Assembly (NCBI GenBank): GCA_963921195.1
Contig: OY992540.1
Location: 177,849,896 to 177,913,895, forward strand
Length of the DNA: 64,000 nt
Reading direction: 5' to 3'
Source: Pegoplata infirma
Lineage: Eukaryota > Arthropoda > Insecta > Diptera > Anthomyiidae
The notes under the pieces were generated by a model, which was not told the DNA's origin, did not search any database, and was given only the letters and a program-made list of their open reading frames with translations. Both the position numbers and the translations under genes were made by a program. Shown here in pieces: positions 10,741 to 21,376 of this stretch (positions are counted from its first letter, which is position 1; each line of letters starts with the position of its first letter).

Positions 10741-12125
10741 TTATATGATGAGGACTGTAATTGTGTGGAAGAAGGCTTGTCGTGAATTAAATGCAGCACC
10801 ACCTGAAGTCGATGCGGCTACGTCAAGGGGAGTTTGAGTTTGGGGGTTTTGTAAGCATGAGGCTTGTACGTATGGAGTTTGTATGTGTGGCGTTTGGGCC
10901 TGTGAAGTATTTAGAACACGAGCGTTTGTTGGGTTGTATGAGGGGGAGGCTGAAGTCGATACCGTTGGTGATACTGGGTTTGTGCTTAAAGGGGTGCTGG
11001 AGCGATGAAGTAAGGAGTGGTGCTTCTTTTTACACGAAGAACAAACAAATTGGCTTTTACAATTTTTCGAGGAATGTGAGGTGGCCAAGCAGTTGGAACA
11101 TCGTTTTTCTTTTTTGACAACCTCAGATCTTTCATCAACTGACATAGCAATAAAAGATGGACACAATCTTAGTGGGTGTGCGTCCGAACATAGGGAACAC
11201 TTTTTTTGAGGTATTGCGGTTACCTTTGTTTGGTAACTATTAACCTTTTTTGATCCATATGCGGGAGCCTTTTTTGTTGGAGAATTTGCTTTACGAGGGT
11301 TTAAAGTATTGTCACTAAGGGAGGACCTTATATCTTTGACTGATTCCAGCGTCTGGTATCTAGATGTTAAGAATGAGTCCATGTCTTTCCACTTTGGAAT
11401 TGCAGAGCTATCCCGGAGAGATTGTTCCCAAAGGTGAAGCGTTAAATCAGGCAGGGCAATTGAGCAAACAAATATAAAAATTACATCCCAATTTTCTGTC
11501 TTAATATCAAGCAGTGAAAGATTGATAACACAGTCGTTAATAGTCCGTTGGATTCGCTTAATATCTGTTCCACACTCCTTGGAAGTAGGGCTGAGGTTAA
11601 AAAGAATTTTAAGTTGAGCGTTGATTAGAACTCTTTTATTCTCGTACCTATCTATGAGATTCTGCCAAGCCATTGAAAACCCGTCGTTATTTAAAGGACA
11701 AGTTCTTAAAATGTCACGAGCTTCTCCTTGTGTTTTCTTGAGGAGATGACATAGCTTTTCGACGTTGGATAATCGAGGATCGTCCTTGTAGAGCGCGGTA
11801 AACAAATCACGAAAGCTGGGCCAGGAAACATAGTCCCCGTAAAATATTTCCGTGTCGCATGGTGGTAATTTGATATTGGGAGAAGAATTATCAGAGGGAC
11901 TCCTAGGTTCTACAGGAGCAGGGGTTATAGCAAGAGGTTCCGGTTTTACGAGGGAATCTAAAATTTCATTTGCCTTTGACAGCGCTTTTACATGGGCGTC
12001 GAAAGTTTTATAAAATCTTTCTTTAAGGGTTGCTAAAGAGACTTCTACTTCAAGTGATTCATATTCCATTAAAATCTTATCGTACTCAGTTCGAAAATCA
12101 GACCAAAGGTGGACTATTTCATCCT
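10741..12125 (-). pseudogene. BEL/Pao gag, main part
   Basis: Gag protein, which would form the virus-like particle and bind element RNA. The open frame runs from the right edge of the CCCGAG insertion (12125; first internal ATG at 12069) to a stop at 10741. After an N-terminal helical part comes the conserved central region (FYGDYVSWPSFRDLF), then three Cys/His clusters CSLCSDAHPLRLC, CSNCLATSHSSKNC and CSSCKKKHH (about 11205-11010), and a Ser/Thr/Gln-rich tail. The first 38 residues lie beyond the insertion at 15070-15183 and are in phase when the CT duplication is counted once. The knuckles are closely related to those of the extra ORF at 1642-2463. Confidence 0.9.
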
Positions 12126-12594
12126 CCCGAGTAAAAAAAAAATGTATGGTAAAACATGTTATCTTATAAAATTATATATAATATATTGGATCTGATTTTG
12201 CTAAATTTCATCCGAAAATTGGCCGCGCCAAAGTTATCTCATAACATCATATAATATATGAAGTTACAGTTTAATATTTGATTGTATGTGATTTCATCCG
12301 GAAATTGGCCGCGCCAAAGTTATCCCAAATTATCTATTATCATGATTTTGTATTAAATATGATATAATATGATGTAATTTCATCCGGAAATTGGCCGCGC
12401 CAAAGTTATCTTAAAATATCCAATATCATGATTTTATATTAAATTGGATATTATATAATGTAATTTCATCCGAAATTTGGCCGCGCCAAAGTTATCTTAT
12501 AATATCTGATATCTTGATTTTATTTAGAATTATTTTTAGATATAATACTTAATGTCAAACTGAAAATAAATAAAAAAAAAAAAAAAACTTCGAA

Positions 12595-12663
12595 CGGACG
12601 GGGATTAGAACCACAAGTCTTCCGTTTTGTAATCGCAATCTCTACCCTCTAGACCAGCGGACG
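12595..12663 (-). pseudogene. tRNA-like segment in CCCGAG element copy 3
   Basis: Third copy of the tRNA-like stretch described at 3507-3575, with the same A-box-like and B-box-like motifs on the minus strand. Confidence 0.6.
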
Positions 12664-13715
12664 TTGTTAGCAAATAACAACTTTTTAAAGACTTAGTTTT
12701 AAATAAATTGATCGTATCTTATTATATCAAATTTATCTAACATATAGTAATATATGATTATATTATATATATCCAATTAAATATGTTATTCACTTGTACA
12801 CAATTTTCAAAAAGACTTAGAAAATTTTTGATAAAATTTGCAAAAAAAAAAAAATTGGAATGACGTACAGCGCTATTAGGGGCTTCCATGGTAAGCTTAA
12901 ACAATAATTTTAATGTAGCGGTATGCCTTATTTTCAAGTCATAGGCTTCCAAAGTGAAATAAGACTTTGGCTTATAAATTTGAAATTTTTCATGGAATCA
13001 GGAAATCAGAATTAGATTTGAGATCGGGTTCCAAAAATAATAATTTATAATTTGATAATTTAAACCAAATATAGCTATTATTAACTATATAAATGCAATA
13101 TAAATTTTTAAAAATGATTGCAAAAATTCAAAAAGTAAAATTTTTTAAGTTGTAAAAAAACAAATGCAATAAAAAAGTGTTTTCCATTTAAAAAAATAAA
13201 AAAATATATTTTTTTCTGGAATCGAACTCGGGTTCCCAAAAATGATAGATAATTTTATAATAAATTAAATATAGTTATATATAACTATATAACAGCAAAA
13301 TAATTTTTTAAAAATGATTGCAAAAATTCAAAAAAAGAAAAATTTTTAGTTCTAAAAAAATAAATGCAATAAAAAAGTGTTTTCTATTTAAAAAAAATAA
13401 AAAAAATATATTTTTTTTCTGGAATCGAACTCGGGTTCCCAAAAATTATAGATAATTTTATAAAAAATCAAATATAGTTATATATAACTGTATAAAAGAA
13501 AAATAATTTTTTTAAAATGATTGCAAAAATTCCAAAAATGAAAATTTTTTAGTTCTAAAAAAATTAAACGCAATAAAAAAGTGTTTACTATTTAAAAAAA
13601 TAAAAAAAAAAAACGTTTTTTTCTCGACTGGGCCGGGAATCGAACTCGGGTTCCCAAAAATCATATGTAATCTTATATGATACAATAAAAAGTTTTGTAT
13701 AACCATATATGTTGA

Positions 13716-14470
13716 TATGCTATTTACATATAGCCCGAAATCCACATAAATTTGGATTTCAAATCCAATTAAAATCTATACCGTTTACATATGCTTTTTT
13801 GACATTTAGCGGGATTTTGTTTGTACTAACTCTGTATTTTCTTTTGATTTGTGTACAGGGTTGTTAGTTGGAAAATTACCCAATTTTATAAATATTTCTA
13901 AAAACAATGATTTTTCTTTGCCGGAGCCAATATTTTCAATCCCACTAGTATATGTTGGGACCACAATATCAAAAAATGTGTTTTTATGTAGAGCTGCTTC
14001 TTTAAATGCAAGAAAATTATCATTTTTGCCAAGTTTGGGGCCGCCATATTGAGTGTTTTTCTTTGTTAGGAAGACCAAATTGGTCAACTAAATTGTGCGT
14101 TTACCATTTGCAATGGTAAATTTTAAATGAAACATTGTTAAACATTGTTTTTATTAATCTTTTAATAGTTTTAAAAAAATAAATTTTAATTGTTTTTTTA
14201 CTTTATAAAAAACAACAACAGCTGATTAAAAATCGTGTGCAGCGTTGTAAAAAAAGCATTACGGATGATTATTTTGGGAAAACCCATAGTTGTACAATTA
14301 AGTAGCAGAAATTTTTTGGATTTTAAATTGCGATTTTACGATTTTCCCAAAATCCAAGTTTTTTTTTGTATGGGATTTGACATTTGAAATCCAAAAAAGT
14401 AATTGGATTTACTTGGATTTTCATTGAAATCCCATTTTTTTTGGATTTCGAGGCATATGTAAATGGCCTA
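13716..14470. mobile_element. 755-bp non-autonomous element, imperfect inverted ends, TGA duplication
   Basis: Interrupts CCCGAG copy 3 between AACCATATATGT and CAAACAAAAATAAA; copies 1 and 2 supply the empty site. The left end starts TATGCTATTTACATAT and the reverse complement of the right end starts TAGGCCATTTACATAT; both continue into a CGAAATCC block, so the inverted repeat is imperfect and about 28 bp long. TGA is repeated on both sides (13713-13715, 14471-14473). GGATTTC/GAAATCC motifs cluster near both ends. Overlapping short ORFs (93 and 67 codons, opposite strands) match nothing I know, so I call it a MITE-like element. Confidence 0.8.
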
Positions 14471-15069
14471 TGACAAACAAAAATAAATTTTGAAATACTG
14501 GCATATATAATTATATATGGCTAGTTGTTTGGTCAAAAAAATATTTTTTTTATACATGATTATATCAAAATATATATTCCATTACATATGCGACCATTTA
14601 TAAATATATATTGAGTTTAGACGAAATTTTCGTATATATAGTACCATACAAACACAGATATGTTATCGTTTAAGACGCATATAATTATATCTATTATTTT
14701 TGTTGGAAATTTTTTTAGTATGGAACCATATATAATTTTAAATGGTATTATATTAGTCATATATAATTACACATAAATTGATACTGGATTTTTTGTTTAG
14801 TAAAGTCCTATACATAATTAGATATAAAGTCACGTATAATAATGTATGAAATCGGATTAAGTTTTATGTGCAACGTATGATTACATCTACCATTTATATT
14901 AATATATTATGAACAATATAATTAGATATAATTTTATATGACATCATTTAAAAAAATTGGAAAATTTCAAAGTGAGATATAATTTTATACTTTGACTCAT
15001 ATAGTTGTATATGGTTTTATGAAAACATATAAAATAATATACATTTATATAAATTCCTTTTTACTCGGG

Positions 15070-15183
15070 CTTGTAGATTTCCAGAGAATGGACCGTTAAA
15101 TTAGTTATAGGTGTACTAGAAAAACGAGCTTCAAATTCGACGACGAGGTCAGAAGATCTAATGTAACGGTCTAAATCTGCCAT
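15070..15183 (-). pseudogene. BEL/Pao gag N-terminal fragment
   Basis: The first 38 codons of gag, from an ATG at 15183 (protein starts MADLDRYIRSSD) to the left target duplication of CCCGAG copy 3. I chose this ATG because the longer frame upstream (to 15420) encodes low-complexity, leader-like sequence, while MADL opens a plausible gag helix. The frame continues into 12125 downward. Confidence 0.75.
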
Positions 15184-16303
15184 TTTTGCGAAAGGTTTTA
15201 AAACGGTTTGTACTATAATAATTTTTAAACACGTCAATAAATTATGTATAAGGGGTTGAGTAGCAGCAGCAATCGTATACTGAAGAATGTAGGGGGTTTT
15301 TCGTATGAGGTGAAAAAATTGGCATGAAAGTCTCAAAAAAGTTGGAATGTTAAGAAAAAGTGAAACATAATAAATTAAAAAAAATCGGTAACATTTACGT
15401 AAACGACGTGTTGAATACAAAATGTTTCAAAAATTCTTTTAAATTGTTGATGTACTCCGTAGAACTATTTTCACCAAAAGCTATTGATTTTTTATTATAA
15501 AAAATAAAAAATATGTTGTATTTACTCTAAACTAAAAAACAAATCTTCAGAATAAATAGAACAAATGTTCCAGACAACTCTAATATTTGCAAATTATAGA
15601 GTTATTATTTTTGTTATATTCTTTGTTTACGTCTGGCTGTTTGTTTACTTCATGAAGTTTTTTTGTTCTTTTTTTTTGTTTACAAATTTATAAAGTTTGA
15701 CAGTTTGTATTCCTTGTCTCCGTGAGATGTTAAAAAAACTAGAGCGAGCTTTTGGTTTATTGAATAGTTACAATTTTGTAAAATGAGATGATTTGTAAGT
15801 TATCCGATATTGCTGAGTAGAGTTTTTATAACAAGAGCGTTTTAATGTTAACTTTAACAGAATATTATAAAATTATTCGAAATATGTGAGTGTGGATTTC
15901 GTTGTTAAAAGCAATGGGATATTTTTGTTTCACAAAATCTTAACGGTTTTTAAATATTTGCATATAAAAACAACTTGCTGCCTTTACAAAAAAATAATGT
16001 ATAGTGTATAAGAAAAGTATTCGTACCTTTGATGTTGAATCGTATAAAAAACACTTTATGATTGATGATTTTGTTGTTGTTTTGTATAATTACTTATTTT
16101 TCAGGAACTTTTCTGCTACTTACTGGTTGTTTTTTTTTTTTGTTTTTGGGTTTAAAAATTATCCGATTTGATTGGTATTAAATCACTTTTTTTATATGGG
16201 GTGTAAAAAATCTTATTTTTCTATATATATTTGGTTTTAATATTTGCGAATATTTTATTTTTTATTATGGGGGGTTTGAATCCGGTTCGATTGGATCAAT
16301 TAA
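15184..16303 (-). other. BEL/Pao 5' leader
   Basis: About 1.1 kb of A+T-rich sequence between the 5' LTR and gag. I see no ORF with recognisable homology. Next to the LTR (16275-16300) is GGTTTGAATCCGGTTCGAT, which resembles a tRNA T-arm and may relate to the primer-binding site, but I cannot assign a tRNA. Long T runs occur near 15670 and 16130. Confidence 0.5.
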
Positions 16304-16595
16304 TGTTTAGATGGGGCGCAAATATTAATTTAAAATATACCAAATAATTAAACACTATTTATTTTTATAATCCACAATAGATTTTTATTTAAGCGGTATT
16401 CATTACCTCGTTAATTTAATTCTGACTTTATACTAAAGAAACTTATTTGTCGTATTAAGTTATTGCTGGCAAACTATCTTGATCTCTTGCATTGAGAGCA
16501 AAGAAAGTTTCCAAAAATTCCAACACAGTTGGACTCATTAATCTACGTGCACTTATTGTACAATTATTTAATTTATATAATTCTGCACCTTAACA
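16304..16595 (-). repeat. 5' LTR of BEL/Pao element
   Basis: 292-bp LTR matching 1028-1319, starting TGTTTAG and ending CTTAACA on the plus strand. It is followed by CATAT (16596-16600), the right target duplication, after which satellite resumes exactly where it stopped at 1027. Confidence 0.96.
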
Positions 16596-17631
16596 CATAT
16601 CAAAAATATTTTCGGGTTACTTGTAATAACTTGAAATGGCTATATCAAGGTTACCATTATATCGATTTCAAATGCCTTTGCACGAATTTAAATCTTTTTC
16701 AATAAAGTTTAATTAGAATAAAAGAGATTGCTCGATTTTAAATTTTTAAAAAAATTTATTTTTTCAAAAATGATAAACTTGTAATTTTTCGTAGTCTGGA
16801 GACCTTTTACTTTCAACGGCTGTATCTCTGCAACTATTGCTCCGATTTTGTCAAAATAACAAAAAAATAAAAGATTGAGACTTTATCTTTCCTCTGGAAC
16901 CAAATGTGAGACAATCGGGCTGGTACTTACAGAGATATATGCATTTATGCAAAGTTTTTTTTTCATTTTTATGAGAAACCCATTATTTAAGGTTTTTTGG
17001 AGACCCTCATTTTTAAATTGCTATAACTCGGTAAATAATGATCCGATTTTGACTCTATAAAAACTAGAAGGCATAAGTATATTAGCTTTATCATGGCAGA
17101 AAAAAATTAAGACTATCGGACTAGTATTAACAGATATTTATGCATTCATATCAAAAATATTTTCGGGTTACTTGTAATAACTTGAAATGGCTATATCAAG
17201 GTTACCATTATATCGATTTCAAATGCCTTTGCACGAATTTAAATCTTTTTCAATAAAGTTTAAATAGAATAAAAGAGATTGCTCGATTTTAAATTTTTAA
17301 AAAAATTTATTTTTTCAAAAATGATAAACTTGTAATTTTTCGTAGTCTGGAGACCTTTTACTTTCAACGGCTGTATCTCTGCAACTATTGCTCCGATTTT
17401 GTCAAAATAACAAAAAAATAAAAGATTGAGACTTTATCTTTCCTCTGGAACCAAATGTGAGACAATCGGGCTGGTACTTACAGAGATATATGCATTTATG
17501 CAAAGTTTTTTTTTTCATTTTTATGAGAAACCCATTATTTAAGGTTTTTTGGAGACCCTCATTTTTAAATTGCTATAACTCGGTAAATAATGATGCGATT
17601 TTGACTCTATAAAAACTAGAATGCATAAGTA
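16596..17631 (+). repeat. Satellite array, block 2
   Basis: Nearly two monomers between the BEL element and a MITE. They start with the CATAT duplication and end with the TA duplication of the next insertion. Confidence 0.95.
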
Positions 17632-18675
17632 CACCGAAAAAAATTCATGCCTTATATGAACGAAATGTTTCGTACATTGTACGAAAAGTTTCGTAGTTTT
17701 TGCTTACGAAATTATTTCGTAAAAATTATAAGTTTTTACGAAAATGTTTACTACATTCTACGAAATATTTTTTTGTTTTTACGAAACAATTTCCTATATT
17801 ATACAAAATAATTTCGTAAATTACAAAAATAAATTCGTACATATTATATACGAAAGATTACCAAAAAATATATGTATGTCTTATATGGTCGAAATGTTTC
17901 GTACATTGTAAGAATAGTTTCGTACTTTTTGGTTAGAAAATTGTTTCGTAAAAATTATAAGTTTTTAGGAAAAAGTATGAAACAATTTTTTATATTACAC
18001 AAAATAAATTCGTAAATTACAAAAATAAATTCGTACATATTAGATATATTTTTTAAAAAGCACGTGTTTCGATCTCTTCAAGATCTTGTCAAGACTATAT
18101 AGCAAACTATAAAAAACCTATACTACAAGTAGTATAAAAAAGTTAGTTAAATAAATATTTTTGTTAATTTAAAAAATAACGTTGTTCAATTTAAAAAAAA
18201 AAATTATTTAAAATTTTTCTTAAAAAAAACAATATTTTTCACAAATTTTCTAACGATTTTTTTTTTTTTGACACAAAAACGTTTTGGCATTTCTTTTTTT
18301 TTGCGTTTTGGAATTAAGAAGTTCATTAAAAATGCATTAAGGAAAAATAAATCTTAAAATAAAATTTTGAAGTTCAAAAAAACTTTGAAAATTTTCTAAT
18401 AGTAAGTCCTAGGCCTTTTTATATGAAAGGTTTCAAAGTTTGTGATAGGTCATTGCGTCCCTTGTGAAATGCCACGTGACCTATCAAGGACCTGTCACTT
18501 TTCGTGAAGGGAAATTAAAAATGTTGATAATTACGAAATATTTTCGTATGTTTCGTAAATTTACGAAAGTCCGGACTAATTTCTTTTTCGTAATATAAAG
18601 TAAATTTTTATATTTTACGAAACAAGTAAGTACGAAATTTTATTTCGTAAAATGTTGCATGGATTTTTTTCGGTG
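17632..18675. mobile_element. 1044-bp MITE, CACCGAAAAAAAT inverted ends, TA duplication
   Basis: Starts CACCGAAAAAAATTCATG; the reverse complement of its right end is CACCGAAAAAAATCCATG. It is inserted at a satellite TA that is duplicated (17630-17631, 18676-18677). The outer 250-400 bp hold many TTTCGTA/TACGAAA motifs in both orientations, giving strong hairpin potential. No transposase ORF. The TA target suggests Tc1/mariner-type mobilisation (inference). Confidence 0.88.
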
Positions 18676-19048
18676 TATATTAGCTTTATCATGACAGAAA
18701 AAATTTAAGACTATCAGACTAGTATTAACAGATATTTATGCATTCATATCAAAAATATTTTCGGGTTACTTGTAATAACTTGAAATGGCTATATCAAGGT
18801 TACCATTCTATCGTTTTCTAATGCCTTTGCACGAATTTAAATTTTTTTCAATAAAGTTTAAATAGAATAAAAGAGATTGCTCGATTTTAAATTTTTAAAA
18901 AAATTTATTTTTTTAAAAATGATAAACTTGTAATTTTTCGTAGTCTGGAGACCTTTTACTTTCAACGGCTGTATCTCTGCAACTATTGCTCCGATTTTGT
19001 AACAATAACAAAAAAATAAAAGATTGAGACTTTATCTTTCCTCTGGAA
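18676..19048 (+). repeat. Satellite array, block 3
   Basis: Part of one monomer between two MITEs. It ends with CTCTGGAA (19041-19048), the left target duplication of the hAT-type element. Confidence 0.95.
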
Positions 19049-19783
19049 CATTGGCGTAGATAGCCCTGTCTGAATAATTTTAGCCCCCCCCCCCAGAATT
19101 TTAATCATTCACAATTTTTGTTTTAATAATTTAATGATTTCATTAATTTTTGCAACAAGAAATAATAATAATGAGTCTTTAGGACTCGTTATGATTATTC
19201 TACGAGTCTTAAGTACTCGTAATGATTATTATATTAGATCTAATAGTTTTTCCCATTGAAAAATAGTCTTGTTTATTGCAAAAAGTTTTTATATGAATCT
19301 GATGTTTTTGTCAGTAATAAAAACTTCACCGAATCTTAGGATTTTAACTTCAGGAAAACATTTTAAGTTCTTTGATTTAAAAAAGTTTATAAATTATAAG
19401 TGGTTTTTTATAGACAAAAGTTATTGGAAGAAAGAATCTGAGAATTTTGACTAATAATCATCAAGTTTTGCAATCATCAGAACTTTTTCTTGAAAAAATC
19501 ATAGTAATCTAATGATTTTACTATAGGAAAAACATTAAAAATCTTTCATTTTCATAACATATTTGGGAGTTCTAAATTTCCGAAAAATCTTCAGAATCAA
19601 AATTTGTTAAAAAAAAAAATATGAATTTTTAACCGCTTTCGGAGGGCATTCGTTTCTAGGACACCTAGACACATGATGAAGGGAACGCTTCAGAAATAGG
19701 TCTGGGGTTTTCTATTAAAAAAAAAAAAAAAAATCTGGGGGGGCTTTAGCCCCCCCCAGAAATGTTGGCTTCCAACGCCAATG
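19049..19783. mobile_element. 735-bp hAT-type MITE
   Basis: Inverted ends CATTGGCGT...ACGCCAATG, flanked by the perfect 8-bp duplication CTCTGGAA (19041-19048, 19784-19791), which is diagnostic of hAT transposition. Subterminal C and G runs (AGCCCCCCC near the left end, GGGGCTTTAGCCCCCC near the right) extend the inverted repeat. The only ORF (61 codons, from 19269) is A+T-rich with no hAT transposase motif, so the element is non-autonomous. Confidence 0.92.
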
Positions 19784-20071
19784 CTCTGGAACCAAATGTG
19801 AGACAATCGGGCTGGTACTTACAGAGATATATGCATTTATGCAAAGTTTTTTTTTTCATTTTTATGAGAAACCCATTATTTAAGGTTTTTTGGAGACCCT
19901 CATTTTTAAATTGCTATAACTCGGTAAATAATGATCCGATTTTGACTCTATAAAAACTAGAACGCATAAGTATATTAGCTTTATCATGACAGAAAAAAAT
20001 TAAGACTATCGGACTAGTATTAGAAGATATTTATGCATTCATATCAAAAATATTTTCGGGTTACTTGTAAT
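19784..20071 (+). repeat. Satellite array, block 4
   Basis: Completes the monomer split by the hAT-type element and stops at ACTTGTAAT (20063-20071), the left target duplication of the jockey-like LINE. Confidence 0.95.
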
Positions 20072-21376
20072 ATCAAATGAACTAAAAATCCAAACAGGTA
20101 TTGATAGATATTTTCAAAGATCCAAACGCAAATTAAGTCCAAAATCTTCAAAAATACAACCCACTCCAAAGCAAACAAGAAACTTAGATCCTGAACAAAC
20201 GGTAAGTCAAAACCGGTTCTCTTTACTAGCTACAAACGAAGTCGATGATGAAGCCACGGAACCTATAAAGGAATATAAACCGCCCCCAATATATTTACGT
20301 GAACAAAATTCTAATACTTTGGTAAACTCCCTATCCCAAACTGTTGGGAAAAATAATTTTTTTGTGGAATCTCTGCGTAGAGGCAGTGTTTATGAAACAA
20401 AAATTCAAACCTATTCTGAATCTAATTATCGCAAAGTTACTGCTTATTTAGACTCAGAAAACAAAAATTATTATACTCACCAATTAAAAAGCGCAAAAGG
20501 CCTCACAGTTGTCATCAAAGGGATTGAAAGCACTGCACCTACAAACGATATTAAAAATGCTATCGAAAGTGAAGGATATGAAGTGAAATCTGTCCAAAAT
20601 ATAATTAATAAGGATAAAATTCCACAACCTCTTTTTAGAGTTCAAATTTCCTTTGACTCCAAAAAATTAAAAAAAATGAACCCCATCCTATACATAACTT
20701 GCGATACCTTTTCCACCGAAAAATATCAGTCGAAGAACCAATGAAAAGAAAAAACCCACCCCAATGCTTAAACTGCCAGGAATTTGGTCACACTAAAGGA
20801 TATTGTAAACTCCCATCCGTGTGTGTTCGATGCGGAGACGTTCATAAATCCTCCGAATGTAAAAATCCAAAAAACGACCCGAATATTACTAAATGTAGTA
20901 ATTGCGGCGGCAATCATACTGCAAACTACAGGGGCTGCCCTGTGTTTTTAAGGATTAAGAAAAATTCACAGAAAAAAACTATCAATCAACAGTTTCGACC
21001 CAACAACTTCCCACCTCTTCCCAACAACCTAAATGTTCCTATATCAAACCCCGAGCCCATTCCATATAATAACTGCTCTTCAAACTTACCTTTGAGATCG
21101 CAAAACCTCTCGTATGCTCAATACAGTTCCCCAACTCGCCCAAAATCCACTAATAATACCCACAATAGTAATACTCACCACATGCCTAATTCACACACTT
21201 CATATGCTGAAGCTATAAGAGAACCCCATACCCCTATGCAAAAAAACTCACTAGAAACAGCGATGGAGACCCTAATCCAAACTATCAATAGTTTTATTCA
21301 CAATATGCAAGGTATAATGCAAGAACTCCTGAGAAATCAGGGCATGCTGCTACAAGCACTCGTTGGTAATAAATGA
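20072..21376 (+). pseudogene. Jockey-like ORF1 (gag-like, three CCHC knuckles)
   Basis: ORF1 protein, expected to coat element RNA. The frame is open from the truncation point (SNELKIQTGIDRYFQ) through PPPIYLREQNS near 20285 and the pre-knuckle region (KGLTVVIKGIEST) usual in insect jockey-type ORF1. A frameshift between about 20715 and 20730, in GAAAAATAT, moves the rest into another frame, which carries CLNCQEFGHTKGYC, CVRCGDVHKSSEC and CSNCGGNHTANYRGC, then a Pro/Asn/Ser-rich tail and a C-terminal helix. The stop at 21374-21376 overlaps the ORF2 start in ATGA. No initiator ATG is visible because the 5' end is missing. Confidence 0.88.

Larger units (their letters stand above)
12126..15069. 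mobile_element. CCCGAG-end non-autonomous element, copy 3 (in BEL gag)
   Basis: Same ends and internal order as copies 1 and 2, flanked by the 2-bp duplication CT (12124-12125 and 15070-15071). It breaks gag after codon 38 and the gag frame is continuous across it. It is longer (2944 bp) because another element of 755 bp sits inside at 13716-14470; without it the copy is about 2186 bp. Three copies with TG, GG and CT duplications show a 2-bp target with no obvious sequence requirement. Confidence 0.92.
1028..16595 (-). mobile_element. BEL/Pao LTR retrotransposon with nested insertions
   Basis: A complete LTR element in minus orientation, flanked by the 5-bp duplication CATAT (1023-1027 and 16596-16600). 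The 292-bp LTRs start TG and end CA and show five differences by eye. Reading the minus strand the order is LTR, leader, gag, protease-RT-RNase H, integrase, an extra gag/protease-like ORF, polypurine tract, LTR. Gag is interrupted at 12126-15069 and integrase at 2999-7416 by CCCGAG elements. Without those the element is about 8.2 kb. Family assignment rests on the BEL-type RT (YVDD), the RNase H/integrase layout and the gag zinc knuckles. The copy is inactive: split ORFs, a frame conflict at the gag-protease junction and an RNase H deletion. Confidence 0.95.

Noticed and set aside
13806..14087. 93-codon minus-strand ORF inside the 755-bp element
   Set aside because: It overlaps an opposite-strand ORF, matches no family I know and lies in a MITE-like element; chance is likely.
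15061..15420. Gag starting upstream at 15420
   Set aside because: The upstream part is low-complexity leader sequence; ATG at 15183 gives a more plausible gag N-terminus.
19269..19454. 61-codon ORF inside the hAT-type MITE as a transposase remnant
   Set aside because: Low-complexity, A+T-driven protein with no hAT dimerisation or catalytic motif.
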